Of a stretch of DNA of 64,000 bases, positions 24,692 to 35,986 are shown piece after piece. The DNA comes from Musa acuminata AAA Group (taxonomy: Eukaryota; Streptophyta; Magnoliopsida; Zingiberales; Musaceae). The notes below the pieces were generated by a model. That model saw only the letters and a program-made list of their open reading frames with translations. It ran no database searches and was not told the DNA's origin. Made by a program: the position numbers and the translations under genes. Every line of letters starts with the position of its first letter. Position 1 is the first letter of the stretch. The stretch spans positions 27,391,501 through 27,455,500 of the forward strand of contig NC_088340.1 in the NCBI RefSeq assembly GCF_036884655.1, given 5' to 3'.

Positions 24692-24837
24692 AGCCAGGCG
24701 GTGGCACCGCCTGGCTGGGCGGTGGCACCGCCCAGCACCTGAGAGCTGGGCGGTGACACCTCTTGGGCTGGGCGGTTGCACCGTCCAGCACCCGAGCGCT
24801 GGGCGGTGGCACCGCTTGGTTGGGCGGTGGCACCGCC
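24692..24837. repeat. Palindrome array in D 5' LTR U3
   Basis: There are five to six units of the form GGCGGTG-N-CACCGCC. The first (24692-24716) has perfect 12-bp arms AGCCAGGCGGTG and CACCGCCTGGCT around one base. The second (24714-24736) has perfect 11-bp arms. Later units carry C-to-T type damage. The array ends about 75 bp before the TATA box. Confidence 0.85.
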
Positions 24838-24912
24838 AGCATCGGGAACCCAAAGAGAATTCAAATTTTGGAGCCCAAATTTTGGAGCCCAAATTTGAAT
24901 CCTCTTGAGGCC

Positions 24913-24920
24913 TATAAATA
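24913..24920 (+). promoter_or_regulatory. TATA box of D 5' LTR
   Basis: TATAAATA within GGCCTATAAATACCCC, a motif conserved in nearly all Sirevirus-type LTRs in the window. It is the likely RNA polymerase II promoter. Confidence 0.75.
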
Positions 24921-25422
24921 CCCCTCAAATCTCAGCTGAGATTATAACTTTCGAGAAGCATTTGATTGAGAGAAAAGTCTTAGAAAGTCTTAGCAAGTCT
25001 TGTTTTCAATTTGCTAGAGAGTTCTCCTCCTTCTTTCTTATTGAAAATTTGTAAGAGGTTGAACTGCTTGTAAAAGGTTGTAAGAGGGGTATTTACCCTT
25101 CCATTTCAAGAGATTTGCTAGTGGAAGGTGGGAGCCTCATCGAAGAGGGGCCTCGGAAGTGGATGTAGGTCATTTGACCGAACCACTCTAAAATCGGCGT
25201 AATCTCTGGTTTGCATTTCATTATTGCTATTTACATTACTGCAAAACTTCTTACATGCTTTAGTTCCTTATTACCTTTGCTGCGCAACTTTAAGAATACA
25301 CTTTCGAGTTAAGCTTTTTAAGTTCCGTTCTTATCGTACGAAAGATTTTTCTAAAACTGAAGTTTTAATCCGCTGCACTAATTCACCCCCCCCCCTCTTA
25401 GTACCGCTCCGATCCTAACAAG

Positions 25423-25434
25423 TGGTATCAGAGC
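25423..25434 (+). other. Element D primer binding site
   Basis: TGGTATCAGAGC, two bases after the LTR. It is a perfect initiator-Met tRNA type PBS. Confidence 0.92.
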
Positions 25435-25472
25435 TAGGTTATCTCTCATATTTGGTTTAATACCCAAGAGAG

Positions 25473-26696
25473 ATGGCTTACTCCGGCATGCAAGAGGGCC
25501 ACTCTATTGCACGACCACCTTTGTTTAATGGGTCGGATTACACATATTGGAAGACTCGCATGAGGATCTTCCTCATTTCTATGGACTTTGAGCTTTGGTC
25601 TATTGTTGAAAACGGATTTCAAAAATCTTCTCTTCCGATGAGCGAATGGAATGAATCGGAGAAGAAGGTTTTTGCTTTAAATGCAAAGGCTATGAATGCC
25701 TTGTTTTGTGCACTAGACAAAAATGAATTTAATCGTGTTTCAATTTGTGATTCGACCTTTGATATTTGGAGAACTCTTGAGGTCACTCATGAAGGCACTA
25801 GCCGAGTGAAAGAGTCCAAAATCAACATCCTTGTGCACTCTTACGAACTTTTCCGAATGAAACCAAGTGAGTCCATCGGAGACATGTACACCCGGTTTAC
25901 GGATGTCATCAATGGACTCAAAGCTCTTGGTAAAGATTTTACTAACTTTGAACTAGTAACTAAAATCTTAAGATCTCTCCCTAAAAATTGGGATCCAAAA
26001 GTTACGGCCATTCAAGAGGCCAAAGACCTTAAAGCATTCCCTCTTGAAGAACTCATTGAGTCTCTAATGACCTACGAAATGACATGTCAAGCTCATGACG
26101 AGCTCGAGAACCCCCTTCCAAAGAACAGGAAGGATATGGCACTCAAATCACAAGAAGACCACTTGAAAGGAACATCAAGTGATGAGGACAGTGACAATGA
26201 CATTGCACTTTTGACTCAAAAATTTAAGAAATACTTAAGAAAGAACAAATTTAAAAATAATACAAAAAATAAATTTGAACAAAAGAAGGACCAAGTGATT
26301 TGCTATGAATGCAAAAAATCGGGACACTACAAGAACGATTGTCCTCAAGCCAAGAAGAGAACATCAAAGAAGAAGGCGCTCAAGGCAACGTGGGATGATT
26401 CAAGTGCGTCCGAAGAAGAGGAGTCCAACACCGAGCAAGTTGCTCATTACGCGCTAATGGCTTTAGGAGAAGAGGTATGTGATTTATTTAATGAAGATTT
26501 ATCTTTTGAAGAACTCTCTATCGCTTTTCATGAATTATTTGATGAATGTAGAACTGTTAGCAAGAAGTTAAGTATCTTAAAGAAAGAGCATGCTTTGCTA
26601 CAAAATAAGTTTGATAGTCTTCAAACTCCTCTATGCTCTAAGTGTGAGCATTTAGAAGTAATAAAAAATAAAAATTTGCTTCTTAAGGAAACCTGA
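25473..26696 (+). CDS. gag: Element D Gag (Sirevirus capsid/nucleocapsid), 407 aa, ends at a TGA
   Basis: Structural protein that assembles the cytoplasmic particle and binds the element RNA. The start is the first ATG after the PBS, MAYSGMQEGHSIARPP, matching the other copies. Residues about 1-215 form the UBN2/retrotran-gag capsid domain (YTYWKTRMRIF, NAKAMNALFCALD, MYTRFTDVINGL). A complete CCHC knuckle CYECKKSGHYKNDC lies at residues 277-290 in a Lys-rich region, followed by an acidic stretch and a Leu/Lys segment likely to be helical. The frame stops at TGA 26694-26696, where E still reads Leu-Arg. The same frame continues beyond with a second knuckle, so the natural Gag was longer. This is the only undamaged first-knuckle gag in the window. 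Confidence 0.9.
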   Translation: MAYSGMQEGHSIARPPLFNGSDYTYWKTRMRIFLISMDFELWSIVENGFQKSSLPMSEWNESEKKVFALNAKAMNALFCALDKNEFNRVSICDSTFDIWRTLEVTHEGTSRVKESKINILVHSYELFRMKPSESIGDMYTRFTDVINGLKALGKDFTNFELVTKILRSLPKNWDPKVTAIQEAKDLKAFPLEELIESLMTYEMTCQAHDELENPLPKNRKDMALKSQEDHLKGTSSDEDSDNDIALLTQKFKKYLRKNKFKNNTKNKFEQKKDQVICYECKKSGHYKNDCPQAKKRTSKKKALKATWDDSSASEEEESNTEQVAHYALMALGEEVCDLFNEDLSFEELSIAFHELFDECRTVSKKLSILKKEHALLQNKFDSLQTPLCSKCEHLEVIKNKNLLLKET

Positions 26697-29600
26697 AACA
26701 AGTTTAAGATTGGTAGCAAAGGATTAGATATGATCCTTGCACACAAGGGTCACATCGTAAATAGAAATGGAATTGGATTTGTAAAAGGATTACATCAAAA
26801 TCCTACCACTTTCATAAAAGGACCTACATTACATGTTTCCTCTTATATGAAATGCAACTTCTGTTGCAAATCCGGACATATTGCCTACAAATGTCCATTT
26901 AGGAAAATTAGTTCACAAAAATTAATATGGGTTCCTAAAGGAACTATAAAGGATTCAATAATAAATAACAAAGTTAGTGGGTCAATTTTTGAGGCACCCA
27001 AAATCAAATGGGTACCTAAAAATCATCCTCTTTTGTAGACAAACCCACAAGCTAGGAGCAAGAGATGGTATCTCGATAGTGGATGCTCAAGACATATGAC
27101 TGGAGATCCATCTCATTTCTCTATGCTCACTAGCAAAGAAGAAGGGTACGTGACCTTCGGAGACAACAACAAAGGCAAAATCATTGGCAAGGGAACTATT
27201 GGTAACAAATTTAGTTTTTCCATTGATGATGTTTTACTAGTTGATGGATTGAAACACAATCTCTTGAGTATTAGTCAACTATGCGATAAAGGTTATATCG
27301 TTAGATTTGAATCAAATATGTGCATTATTGAAAAACCAAATCATAACATGACTATGATTGCTTTAAAACAAAATAATGTCTATACTATCAATCTTGATGA
27401 ACTAAGCATGAAAACAATATCTAAAATCTCATCTCAAGAATTAGTACGAGGGATTCCGAATATGAAGTTTATTAAGGATAAGGTATGCAATGCATGTCAA
27501 CTAGGCAAACAAATAAAAACAAGCTTCAAACCAAAAAATCAAATTAGCACCACTAGACCATTACAATTGATCTATTTGGACTTATTTGGACCAATTGATA
27601 CAACAAGTCTAGATGGAAGCAAATATGCTTTTGTGATTGTGGATGACTACTCTAGATACACTTGGACCTATTTCTTAGCTCACAAAAGTGATTGCTTCAA
27701 GTGTTTCTCTAAATTTTGTAAACTCACTCAAAACGAAAAAGGCTTCATGATCTCATCAATTCGAAGTGATCACGGTGGTGAATTCCAAAACCGTGACTTT
27801 CAAAATTTTTGCGAAGTTAATGGGTACAATCACAACTTCTCAACTCCAAGAAATCCTCAACAAAATGGAGTAGTTGAAAGGAAAAATAGAAACCTACAAG
27901 AAATGGCAAGAACTATGTTAAATGAACATAGTTTACCCAAATATTTTTAGGCCGAAGCCGTAAATATGGCTTCATGAATAGAGTCCTAATAAGACCATCT
28001 CTATCAAAAACTCCCTATGAATTATGGAATAACAAAAAACCAAATATTTCTTATTTTAAAGTTTTTGGTTGTAAATGCTTCATTTTAAATGAAAAGGATG
28101 CCCTAGGTAAATTTGATGCTAAATCCGATGAAGGCATTTTTCTTGGTTACTCCTCCGTTTCTAAGGCCTTTCGTGTCTTTAACAAAAGGACCTTAGTAAT
28201 AGAAGAGTCTATCCATGTAGTTTTTAATGAAATTTCTGATTTAAAGAAAAATGATTTTGATGATGATATTGGTTTTGATAATTTAAATTTAAACGAACCC
28301 CCTCCTCAAAATAGCCATTTGAATGCATCTTCTTCCGAAATTTCTTTACCCAAAGAATGGAAGTATGTAGATGCTCATCCAAAGGAGCTAATTATAGGAG
28401 ATACAACAAAAGGGGTTCAAACTCGTTCTTCTTTCAAGAATTTTTGTGCCAACGCCGCTTTCCTTTCTCAAATTGAACCTAAATGCATTGACGAAGCCTT
28501 AAAAGATGATTTTTGGGTCATTGCAATGCAAGAAGAATTGAACCAATTTGAGAGGAATGAGGTATGGAAGCTTGTTCCTAGACCAAGTGACCACTTAGTC
28601 ATAGGTACTAAGTGGGTCTTTAGAAACAAGCAAGACGAAAATGGTATCGTGGTTAGAAACAAGGCTAGATTAGTGGCCAAAGGTTTCAACCAAGAAGAAT
28701 GTATCGATTACGAAGAAACCTTCGCTCCCGTGGCTCGATTAGAAGCCATAAGGATGCTCCTTGCCTATGCTAGTAGTAATAATTTTAAACTATTTCAAAT
28801 GGATGTCAAAAGTGCTTTCTTGAATGGTTTTATTTCCGAAGAAGTATATGTCGAACAACCTCCCAGATTTGAAAATTCTCTTCTTCCTAATCATGTATTC
28901 AAATTGACTAAAGCTCTCTATGGCTTGAAACAAGCTCTTAGAGCTTGGTATGAAAGGCTTAGTTCCTTTCTTATTTTAAATAATTTTACCAAAGGCAAGG
29001 TTGATACTACATTGTTTATTAAATATTTGGAAAATAATTTTCTTATTGTGCAAATTTATGTTGACGATATTATTTTTGGCTCTTCGGATGAATCACTATG
29101 TGAATCATTTGCCAAATGTATGAGTCATGAATTTGAAATGAGTTTAATGGGTGAATTAACTTTCTTTTTAGGATTACAAATCAAACAACTTAGTGATGTT
29201 ATATTTCTTAACCAATCCAAATATATATTAGAATTGTTAAAACGATTTAACATGGATAATTCAAAAGCAATAAACACCCCTATGAGCACTGCGACTAAGT
29301 TAGATATGGATGAAAATAGTGAAAATTTCGATCAAAAAACATATAGGGGAATGATAGGTAGTCTACTCTACCTCACCGTGACTAGACCGGATATTATGTT
29401 TAGTGTAGGACTTTGCGCTAGGTTTCAATCTAATCCTAAATTATCTCATCTTAAGAGTGTTAAAAGAATATTTAGGTATCTTAAAGGAACTCCAAATTTA
29501 GGATTGTGGTATCCAAAATCTGAAAAATTCGATCTAATAGCTTATGCAGATGCCGATTTTGGCGGATGCAGGATAGATAGAAAAAGTACATCCGGAACAT

Positions 29601-30007
29601 GCCAATTTTTAGGACATGCACTTGTTTCTTGGACTTCCAAGAAACAAAATTCAGTTGCACTATCTACGGCGGAAGCCGAATACATTGCTGCAAGTGCATG
29701 TTGTGCACAAGTTATTTGGATGAAAAATACATTAGAAGACTATAAAATTCACTTTAAAAACATTCCCATAAAATGTGATAATACTAGTGCCATATGTCTT
29801 ACTAAAAATCCAATTCAGCACTCTAGAACCAAGCACATCGACGTTAGGCATCATTTCATACGCGATCATGTCCTTAACAATGATGTTGTTCTAGAATTCA
29901 TTGACACAAAGCATCAATTAGCAGATATATTTACAAAAGCTTTGAACGAAGACCAATTTGAATTTATTAGAAGGGAATTAGGTATGTTGAATTGTCCTAA
30001 AGAATAA
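26697..30007 (+). pseudogene. pol: Element D Gag end plus Pol (PR-INT-RT-RH), interrupted
   Basis: It continues the gag frame with the second knuckle CNFCCKSGHIAYKC, then TAG at 27036-27038. Next come protease (YLDSGCSRHMTGD) and integrase with DLFGP, RSDHGGEF and GVVERKNR (D, D, E all kept). Beside them, however, an in-frame deletion of about 75 nt near 27400 removed the WHKRLGHAS half of the zinc-binding domain present in E. TAG at 27948-27950 replaces a Trp codon. A small deletion just after it shifts the frame. From 27974 the remainder is open for 677 codons: RT ([26 protein letters not shown] at 29057) and RNase H ([20 protein letters not shown]), ending LGMLNCPKE. The RT/RNase H half is in good condition, while protease-integrase is disabled. 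Confidence 0.92.
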
Positions 30008-30911
30008 ATGTGTTTAAATGGATTTTCCGTAAAGTTTTTCATTCTCTCTCCGTTCCTCGGTGAATCTAATCCTTCTCTTTTGATTCTAAATGACTTGTTA
30101 AATTATCTTATCCTATCTTGAGTCAAACACCGCTCCCATTTGATCAAGATTAATGATTTTATGAATCTCGAAATTGATTTTGATGGCTTGATTATGAGTT
30201 TCAAGTTGACAATTTGAATTTAAATGAGTTTGTATTCGAATTATGATCTTGACTTATTGGAGTTACTACTTGAATTTTTTAATCACGATCTCTTCCTTGT
30301 ACACCTACAATTTTTTATTATAGAAAGAAGAGATTTGATAAAATGGATGAATGTTGAATTTTCCTTTATGATGAACTCGAACATTTTAGCATACTTAATT
30401 TTGGATGATAAAATTTTTGTATGATCAATGTTATAATCACAAATTATGTGCTTCAAGTCTCATTCCCTTTTTGTTGATGACAAAGGGGGAGAAAAGTGAT
30501 GACTTGTACCATTTTGATAGCATGACTTATATAAATTACAAAAGCTTGTATGAATGTCTTATATGCCTTGCAAAATGCCTTGCAAAATCCTTGAGAATAT
30601 CACAAGATTGATTGATCATATTGAAAGCATGCCTTACATCCATATCATGAAATTCATGTTGAAAATCTTTATCTCCTATCGTAGTAAAAATCGTCCCATA
30701 TCATTTGACTTATGATTTTCATCGAAGTTTCGCATTTACTATTGCTTAATGAGAATAACGATAAGTTCTACGGTTAGAACTTATCGGTTTATGCTTGAAT
30801 TCAATGGATGAAATTCAAGTGTTTTCATCTTCTCATAATATGGCATATAGATAGGGGGAGTTATGTTTAACTTCGTCATCAATTGATTGTCATCATCAAA
30901 AAGGGAGAGAT
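30008..30911 (+). other. Element D 3' spacer, PPT-like tracts and PPT
   Basis: Non-coding, with no envelope-like frame. gacaaagggggagaaaag (30479-30496) is a PPT-like tract after tttttgttgat. Near the end come gatagggggagtt (about 30850) and the final PPT aaaaagggagagat (30898-30911) abutting the LTR. Confidence 0.8.
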
Positions 30912-32157
30912 TGTTGAATCTCATATTTTGATGATAAAATCAATTGATGGGTTAATTGATCTAATCCATATTATTGAGCTAAGTGTGCAGGATTAACTAC
31001 GATAACCAGAAAACACAAAGCAAGTATACCGGAGTCAAGTTCGATGGACGTTTAAGAGTCCGAAGAATCGTCGGAGATGTTGTCGGAACCAATCGAGAAG
31101 AAATCGGGAACCTGTCGAAATTTTCGAAAGTTTGCCGAAGAGATCATCGGAGGTTCACGGAGATCACCAAGAAGGCTCGGCTACTCGTTAAAGTCATCAC
31201 AAGTTCGGGAGCTTGCTGGGAGTCCGTCGGAAGAAGTTTGTCGGAAAGCTCGCCGAAACAAGACTCGACGTTCGCGGTTGAAAGCTTGCTTAGGATGTGT
31301 TTTTTGTTATGTAGTTCACTTGTAATTAGGATTAGGATTAAGAGATAATCCTATATCCTGGTTAGGGGCCAACTAGGCCCAAAATCAGATATGGTTTGGG
31401 CTAAAATTAAGCCAAACCAGTGAAATCGGAGAGCCAGGCGGTGGCACCGCCTGGCTGGGCGGTGGCACCGCCCAGCACCCGAGAGCTGGGCGGTGACACC
31501 TCCTGGGCTGGGCGGTTGCACCATCCAGCACCTGAGCGCTGGGCGGTGGCACCGCTTGGCTGGGCGGTGGCACCGCCAGCATCGGGAACCCAAAGAGAAT
31601 TCAAATTTTGGAGCCCAAATTTTGGAGCCCAAATTTGAATCCTCTTGAGGCCTATAAATACCCCTCAAATCTCAACTGAGATTATAACTTTTGAGAAGCA
31701 TTTGATTGAGAGAAAAGTCTTAGAAAGTCTTAGCAAGTCTTGTTTTCAATTTGCTAGAGAGTTCTCCTCCTTCTTTCTTATTGAAAATTTGTAAGAGGTT
31801 GAACTGCTTGTAAAAGGTTGTAAGAGGGGTATTTACCCTTCCATTTCAAGAGATTTGCTAGTGGAAGGTGGGAGCCTCATCGAAGAGGGGCCTCGCAAAT
31901 GGATGTAGGTCATTTGACCGAACCACTCTAAAATCGACGTAATCTCTGGTTTGCATTTCATTATTGCTATTTACATTACTGCAAACCTTCTTACATGCTT
32001 TAGTTCCTTATTACCTTTCTGCGCAACTTTAAGAATACACTTTCGAGTTAAGCTTTTCAAGTTCCGTTCTTATCATACGAAAGATTTTTCTAAAACCGAA
32101 GTTTTAATCCGCTGCACTAATTCACCCCCCCCTCTTAGTGCCGCTCCGATCCTAACA
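30912..32157 (+). repeat. Element D 3' LTR
   Basis: TGTTGAATC to CCTAACA, 1246 bp. The palindrome array is at 31432-31577 and the TATA box TATAAATA at 31653-31660. It is followed by the CTTAG duplication. Confidence 0.93.
31653..31660 (+). promoter_or_regulatory. TATA box of D 3' LTR
   Basis: TATAAATA in the same context as in the 5' LTR. It could drive transcription out of D into F's antisense strand. Confidence 0.6.
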
Positions 32158-32162
32158 CTTAG

Positions 32163-33385
32163 GAGACAACCCTTACAGAATTTCCTTTCCTCTCTTAACA
32201 GATTAGGACTTGGAAGAAAAGAGGAAGAAGAACTTTCAACTCATACAACACTTTTGAGCTCTAAAAATCACAAAGTAAAATCAGAATTTCGGTGGTTTTT
32301 GGGTGCCCTTTCAGTGCTGAAAGGGTGAGGTATTTATAGGTCCCAACCCAGTTTGAATTTGGAGCTCAAAACTGTCAATTCCCGGAATTCTGGGATCTGA
32401 CGGTTGCACCGCCTGGCAGAGCTCGAAGACTAAGCCTCTAGGCGGTGCCACCTCCTGTCAGGGGTGGTTGTCTCGCTCGGAGACTGAGCCTAGGCGGTGC
32501 CACCGCCTGGCTGGGGCGATTCAACCGCCTGGAAGAAATCAGGGTCCGAATGGGTTGATCCATTCGGCCCAATTTGGGTTTTTCAAGGGCCCAATTGCCC
32601 CAAGATTAAGTTAATGGGATCACCTCTCATTTCCAACTTAATTATTGCGCTAACTATAATATTTCCTAAGACATTTACTGCAACTTGCTCCGGTGCGTCA
32701 ATCGCTTCTTCCGGCGAGCTTCCGGCGAACTTCCGTCGATCATCCGATGAACCCTCGGTGATGCTCCTGCGGACTTCCGGCAAACTCCTGGATTTGCTAC
32801 GATCCACTTGGTGAGTTCAGACGAGCTTCTTTGGTAAGCTCATGGACTTCTCGGATTTGTTCCCGCAGAACCTCTAACGATTGTCCGAACTTCCGTCGAA
32901 CTCTCGAACTCCCAACGTGATCTTTGTCTTGATTCCGGCGCAACTCCTACTGCATATCTTACTTTCATCATAGTTAATCCTGCACACTTAAAACAAAACT
33001 TTGATTGAGACAATTAATCCTAAGCAATTAACCAAGTTGTCCGGCATGTCATTGGTCCCTCGACGCTTCGTCCGATTCTTCGGCGCATCGTCCTCTTCTG
33101 CAGCCTATTGCCCAATCGACCAGTTGACTCTGCAAATCCGATATCCTTGGCACAATACCCGCTCTTCTTGGCCCGATGCCTGAGTCCACTGCCCGAAGCC
33201 TTCTATCGATACGTCGACCGATCTACCGGCCCAACGTCCAATCTTCTGACATGTTCCTCCGACACAACATGATTTTCCTGCTTTAATTGTCTCATCCTGA
33301 TTGAAGCATCCTACGTCACTCAAAACGTAGATTAAATCATAAATATATATCAAGTAGTTTCATCATCAAAATACGAGATTCAACA
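32163..33385 (-). repeat. Element F 3' LTR, U3-side piece
   Basis: It resumes F's LTR after D (gagacaacccttac). The promoter TATTTATA (minus strand) is at 32331-32338. There are few palindromic units (about 32397-32535), fewer than in the right LTR. The gag-only U3 block follows, then the end GATTCAACA. Confidence 0.9.
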
Positions 33386-35986
33386 ATCTCCCCCTTTTTT
33401 ATGATGACAACTACTTGATGACGAAGTTAAACTTAACTCTCGGAGTTTAAACAAATTCCCCCTATCAATATGCCATATTGATAGAATCTTGAATTCAAAC
33501 TGAATTCAAGTCATTGCAATATTCATCATGAATACTTGCAACACGTCATCATGAACTTATGCATAACATCATACTTCTCCCCCTTTGTCATCAACAAAAA
33601 GGAGAAGTCCAACTATTCTTGTGTTTGGAATATTAGTTTAACTTATTGTATGAAAAACATAATATCAAGTTTTATCATCATGCAGTTTTGAAGCCGGAAA
33701 ATTTAGCAAATGTTACATCATGCTTAGAACATTCAAGCTATCAAATTTTAGATATCCAAGTTTTACAGCATACAAGATAGCACTTTTAGAACATGCAAGC
33801 TAGCAATTTAGAGATGTTCAAGAAGGCAACTCTTGCTTCTTGAAATATGCAAGTTGCAAGCTAGCAAATTTTTGCTTCCTTTGCAATGTTTTTGCTCGCA
33901 ATTTTGCTTCCATTGCAAGGTGTAAGTTTAGCATGTTTAATTTTCTTGAGATAGCAACTATTTGCTTCTCTTTATACTACAAGCTACAATTTTTACGATA
34001 TGCAAGTTTTACTACATACAAGCTAGCAAAAATTTCAAAAGCAAATGCAAGATAGCTTTCTTGTGTAAGCTTATGATTCTTGCTTCCTATTGCAATGTGC
34101 AAGTTGCAAGTTTTGCTTCTCAAGATAGCACTTTTGCAATTTTTGTTTGGCAAGCTTGTGATGTTCAAGATAACAAGCTCTTTCTTCTTTTTTGAGAAGT
34201 GTCATTTTTGCTTTCTTTGCAAAGTGCAAGCTAGCAAAATGCCAAACTAGCAAGAGATAATGTTTTACATGAGGCAAGCAAACAATTTGGCAAGTGTTAC
34301 ATTTGCATCTTCTCTTTAGAGGAGTGTAATTTTTGCTTTCATCTTGAATTGTGTAAGCTAGCTAGTTTGCCTCTTTTCATGATGTCCACGCTAGAAATTC
34401 TTGCTCCCCCTTTGTCATTGTCAAAATGAAGGGAAGACCCTTTTTTCAATTTTCAGATTATGACAAAGGTAAGTATCAATTTTATTTGTGCATCATTATA
34501 TATTCAAATTAAAACATACACAACTTCAAAAACCTTATTTTTCATGCACGATACCGAAAAATAAATCAATCATCATTAATGGGTATATCATACATGATAC
34601 TCAAACATTAAAATTTTTAAGCATTTATCAACATGTTGATCATGATACCAAACATTCATCATTTAAAGCATTCATGATACATATCATATGCAATACATTA
34701 TGTACATCATTGTCATAAGTATTGCATGCATCATTTCAAATTCATGAATATTTCATCATTGCATGCATCATGCCAAATCATAAAATATACAATCATCATT
34801 AATGCATGATTCCTAATCATCATTTATTTTGCAACATGATGGTACCAAATTTGTCAAATTACATTCTACCATACATGATCGAAACTTCTTATTTGTATAC
34901 ATCAAAACAAATTAATGAATATTTCATGTATTCTTATTATCACATAAGGAATATCAAGAAGAATTATTAGGTGATGAGATAAACATTTCATGAATACAAG
35001 GAATTGCATAAAAATCATATCATGAAAGATTAGAACATGTGAATACCAAAAGACATGATTTCTTTTTGAAAAACCTACTCCATAATTAATCAAAAGAAAA
35101 TCTTAGGAGAATGATTAATGAAAAAATCTTGATTCATAATAAATCTTAATTTTGGATAAAACTCATTCAAATTCAAATCACCAAAAATCATTTTTATGGT
35201 TCACAAAATTCGTAACATAAGTAGATTCATGATTTCATTGATAATATATTTTCTCTTTTTTTAAGTATTTTATTTTAAGTGATTGATTTCATGTTAGCAT
35301 GCTTTTTCATTTATGTTAAACATGCATCAACGGTTAGGATCGAAAAATGAATTTCATCATAAAACCATCAAGATCAATAGATTCTAAAAAATGAACTATT
35401 ATAATCAAGAAAATCCGAAAATAAAATTTAACACTTTCATGCATTCGGACAAGGTTTTGCTATAGATTTTCAAGTTCAATCATGAAGATAAAACATGCTT
35501 ATGATCATAAAAATTTTTGCATCCAAAACACATAATTTCCAACATTTTATTAAGGCATGTAATAGTGTAAAATCATCATGGCAATTAAGTGATTTGAACA
35601 TTGAATCAAGAAAGTCCAAAAAATAATCTTAACAAGTTCATGCATTCGAGCACATTTTTGCCATAGTTTTTCAAATACACTCATGAAAATAACATATGCT
35701 TATCATCATGTATAGCTTAAAATCTCATGCATCAAAATATTTAATATTACATCATTATGCATTTCTTCAAATCAAACATGATTTTTTTTTTAATCAAAAT
35801 GGAAATCAACGTAAGACACATTATTACTTCTTAACCATGATTTCATATTTTCAATCAAAATCATTTTATTTGTTTGCAATATTATTATTTTTGAAATTAC
35901 TTAGCATGATCATAATTTAAAAAAAAAACATGTAATTTTTAAGAAAATTAATTCTAAACTAAAAAAGAAAATACATCATGAGAGCA
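33386..35986 (-). other. Element F PPT, 3' block and AT-rich spacer
   Basis: PPT atctcccccttttttatg (minus-strand purine tract) abuts the LTR. A 23-bp palindrome, CTATCAATATG/CATATTGATAG, lies at 33462-33484. Further pyrimidine tracts are at 33573-33606 and near 34403. Between them (about 33750-34380) run degenerate 25-35-nt units built on tgcaagctagcaattttgctt. The remainder to gag is plain AT-rich sequence. No gene. Confidence 0.8.
33462..33484. repeat. 23-bp palindrome near the PPT of F
   Basis: Perfect 11-bp arms CTATCAATATG and CATATTGATAG around one C. It is repeated in J at 51859-51881 and is present, with one change and split by the TRIM, in A. Confidence 0.85.

Larger units (their letters stand above)
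24172..25420 (+). repeat. Element D 5' LTR
   Basis: TGTTGAATC to CCTAACA. U3 carries an array of palindromes (24692-24837) and then the TATA box. A run of ten C lies near the U5 end. Confidence 0.93.
24172..32157 (+). mobile_element. Element D: full-length Sirevirus (Ty1/copia) with gag and pol
   Basis: A complete element: 5' LTR 1249 bp, PBS, gag, pol, spacer, PPT, 3' LTR 1246 bp. The duplication CTTAG at 24167-24171 and 32158-32162 is perfect. The uninterrupted site is visible in J's left LTR (50461-50465) and in F's and J's right LTRs (37637-37641, 56034-56038). The two LTRs differ at about thirty positions by eye (about 2.5%), which at the commonly used grass LTR rate means roughly a million years. 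Features typical of Sireviruses are extra purine tracts before the PPT and palindromes in the LTR. An envelope-like gene, present in some members, is absent. It is inactive owing to a few stops, one frameshift and an integrase deletion. Confidence 0.93.

Noticed and set aside
25381..25400. C/G homopolymer runs near the LTR U5 ends as possible assembly errors
   Set aside because: They occur at the same place in almost every Sirevirus-type LTR and in H/I. The exact lengths may be unreliable, but the runs are real family features.
30008..30911. Envelope-like third gene after pol, as in some Sireviruses
   Set aside because: The longest frames are under 70 residues, not conserved in E, and the region is the usual spacer with purine tracts.
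24172..32157. Endogenous pararetrovirus or other integrated plant virus
   Set aside because: The presence of LTRs, PBS, integrase and the PR-INT-RT-RH order identify Ty1/copia. No movement protein or coat motifs were seen anywhere.
33750..34420. CRISPR-like or satellite array in the tgcaagctagcaa region
   Set aside because: Units are degenerate, of uneven length and without distinct spacers. The setting is a plant retrotransposon spacer.
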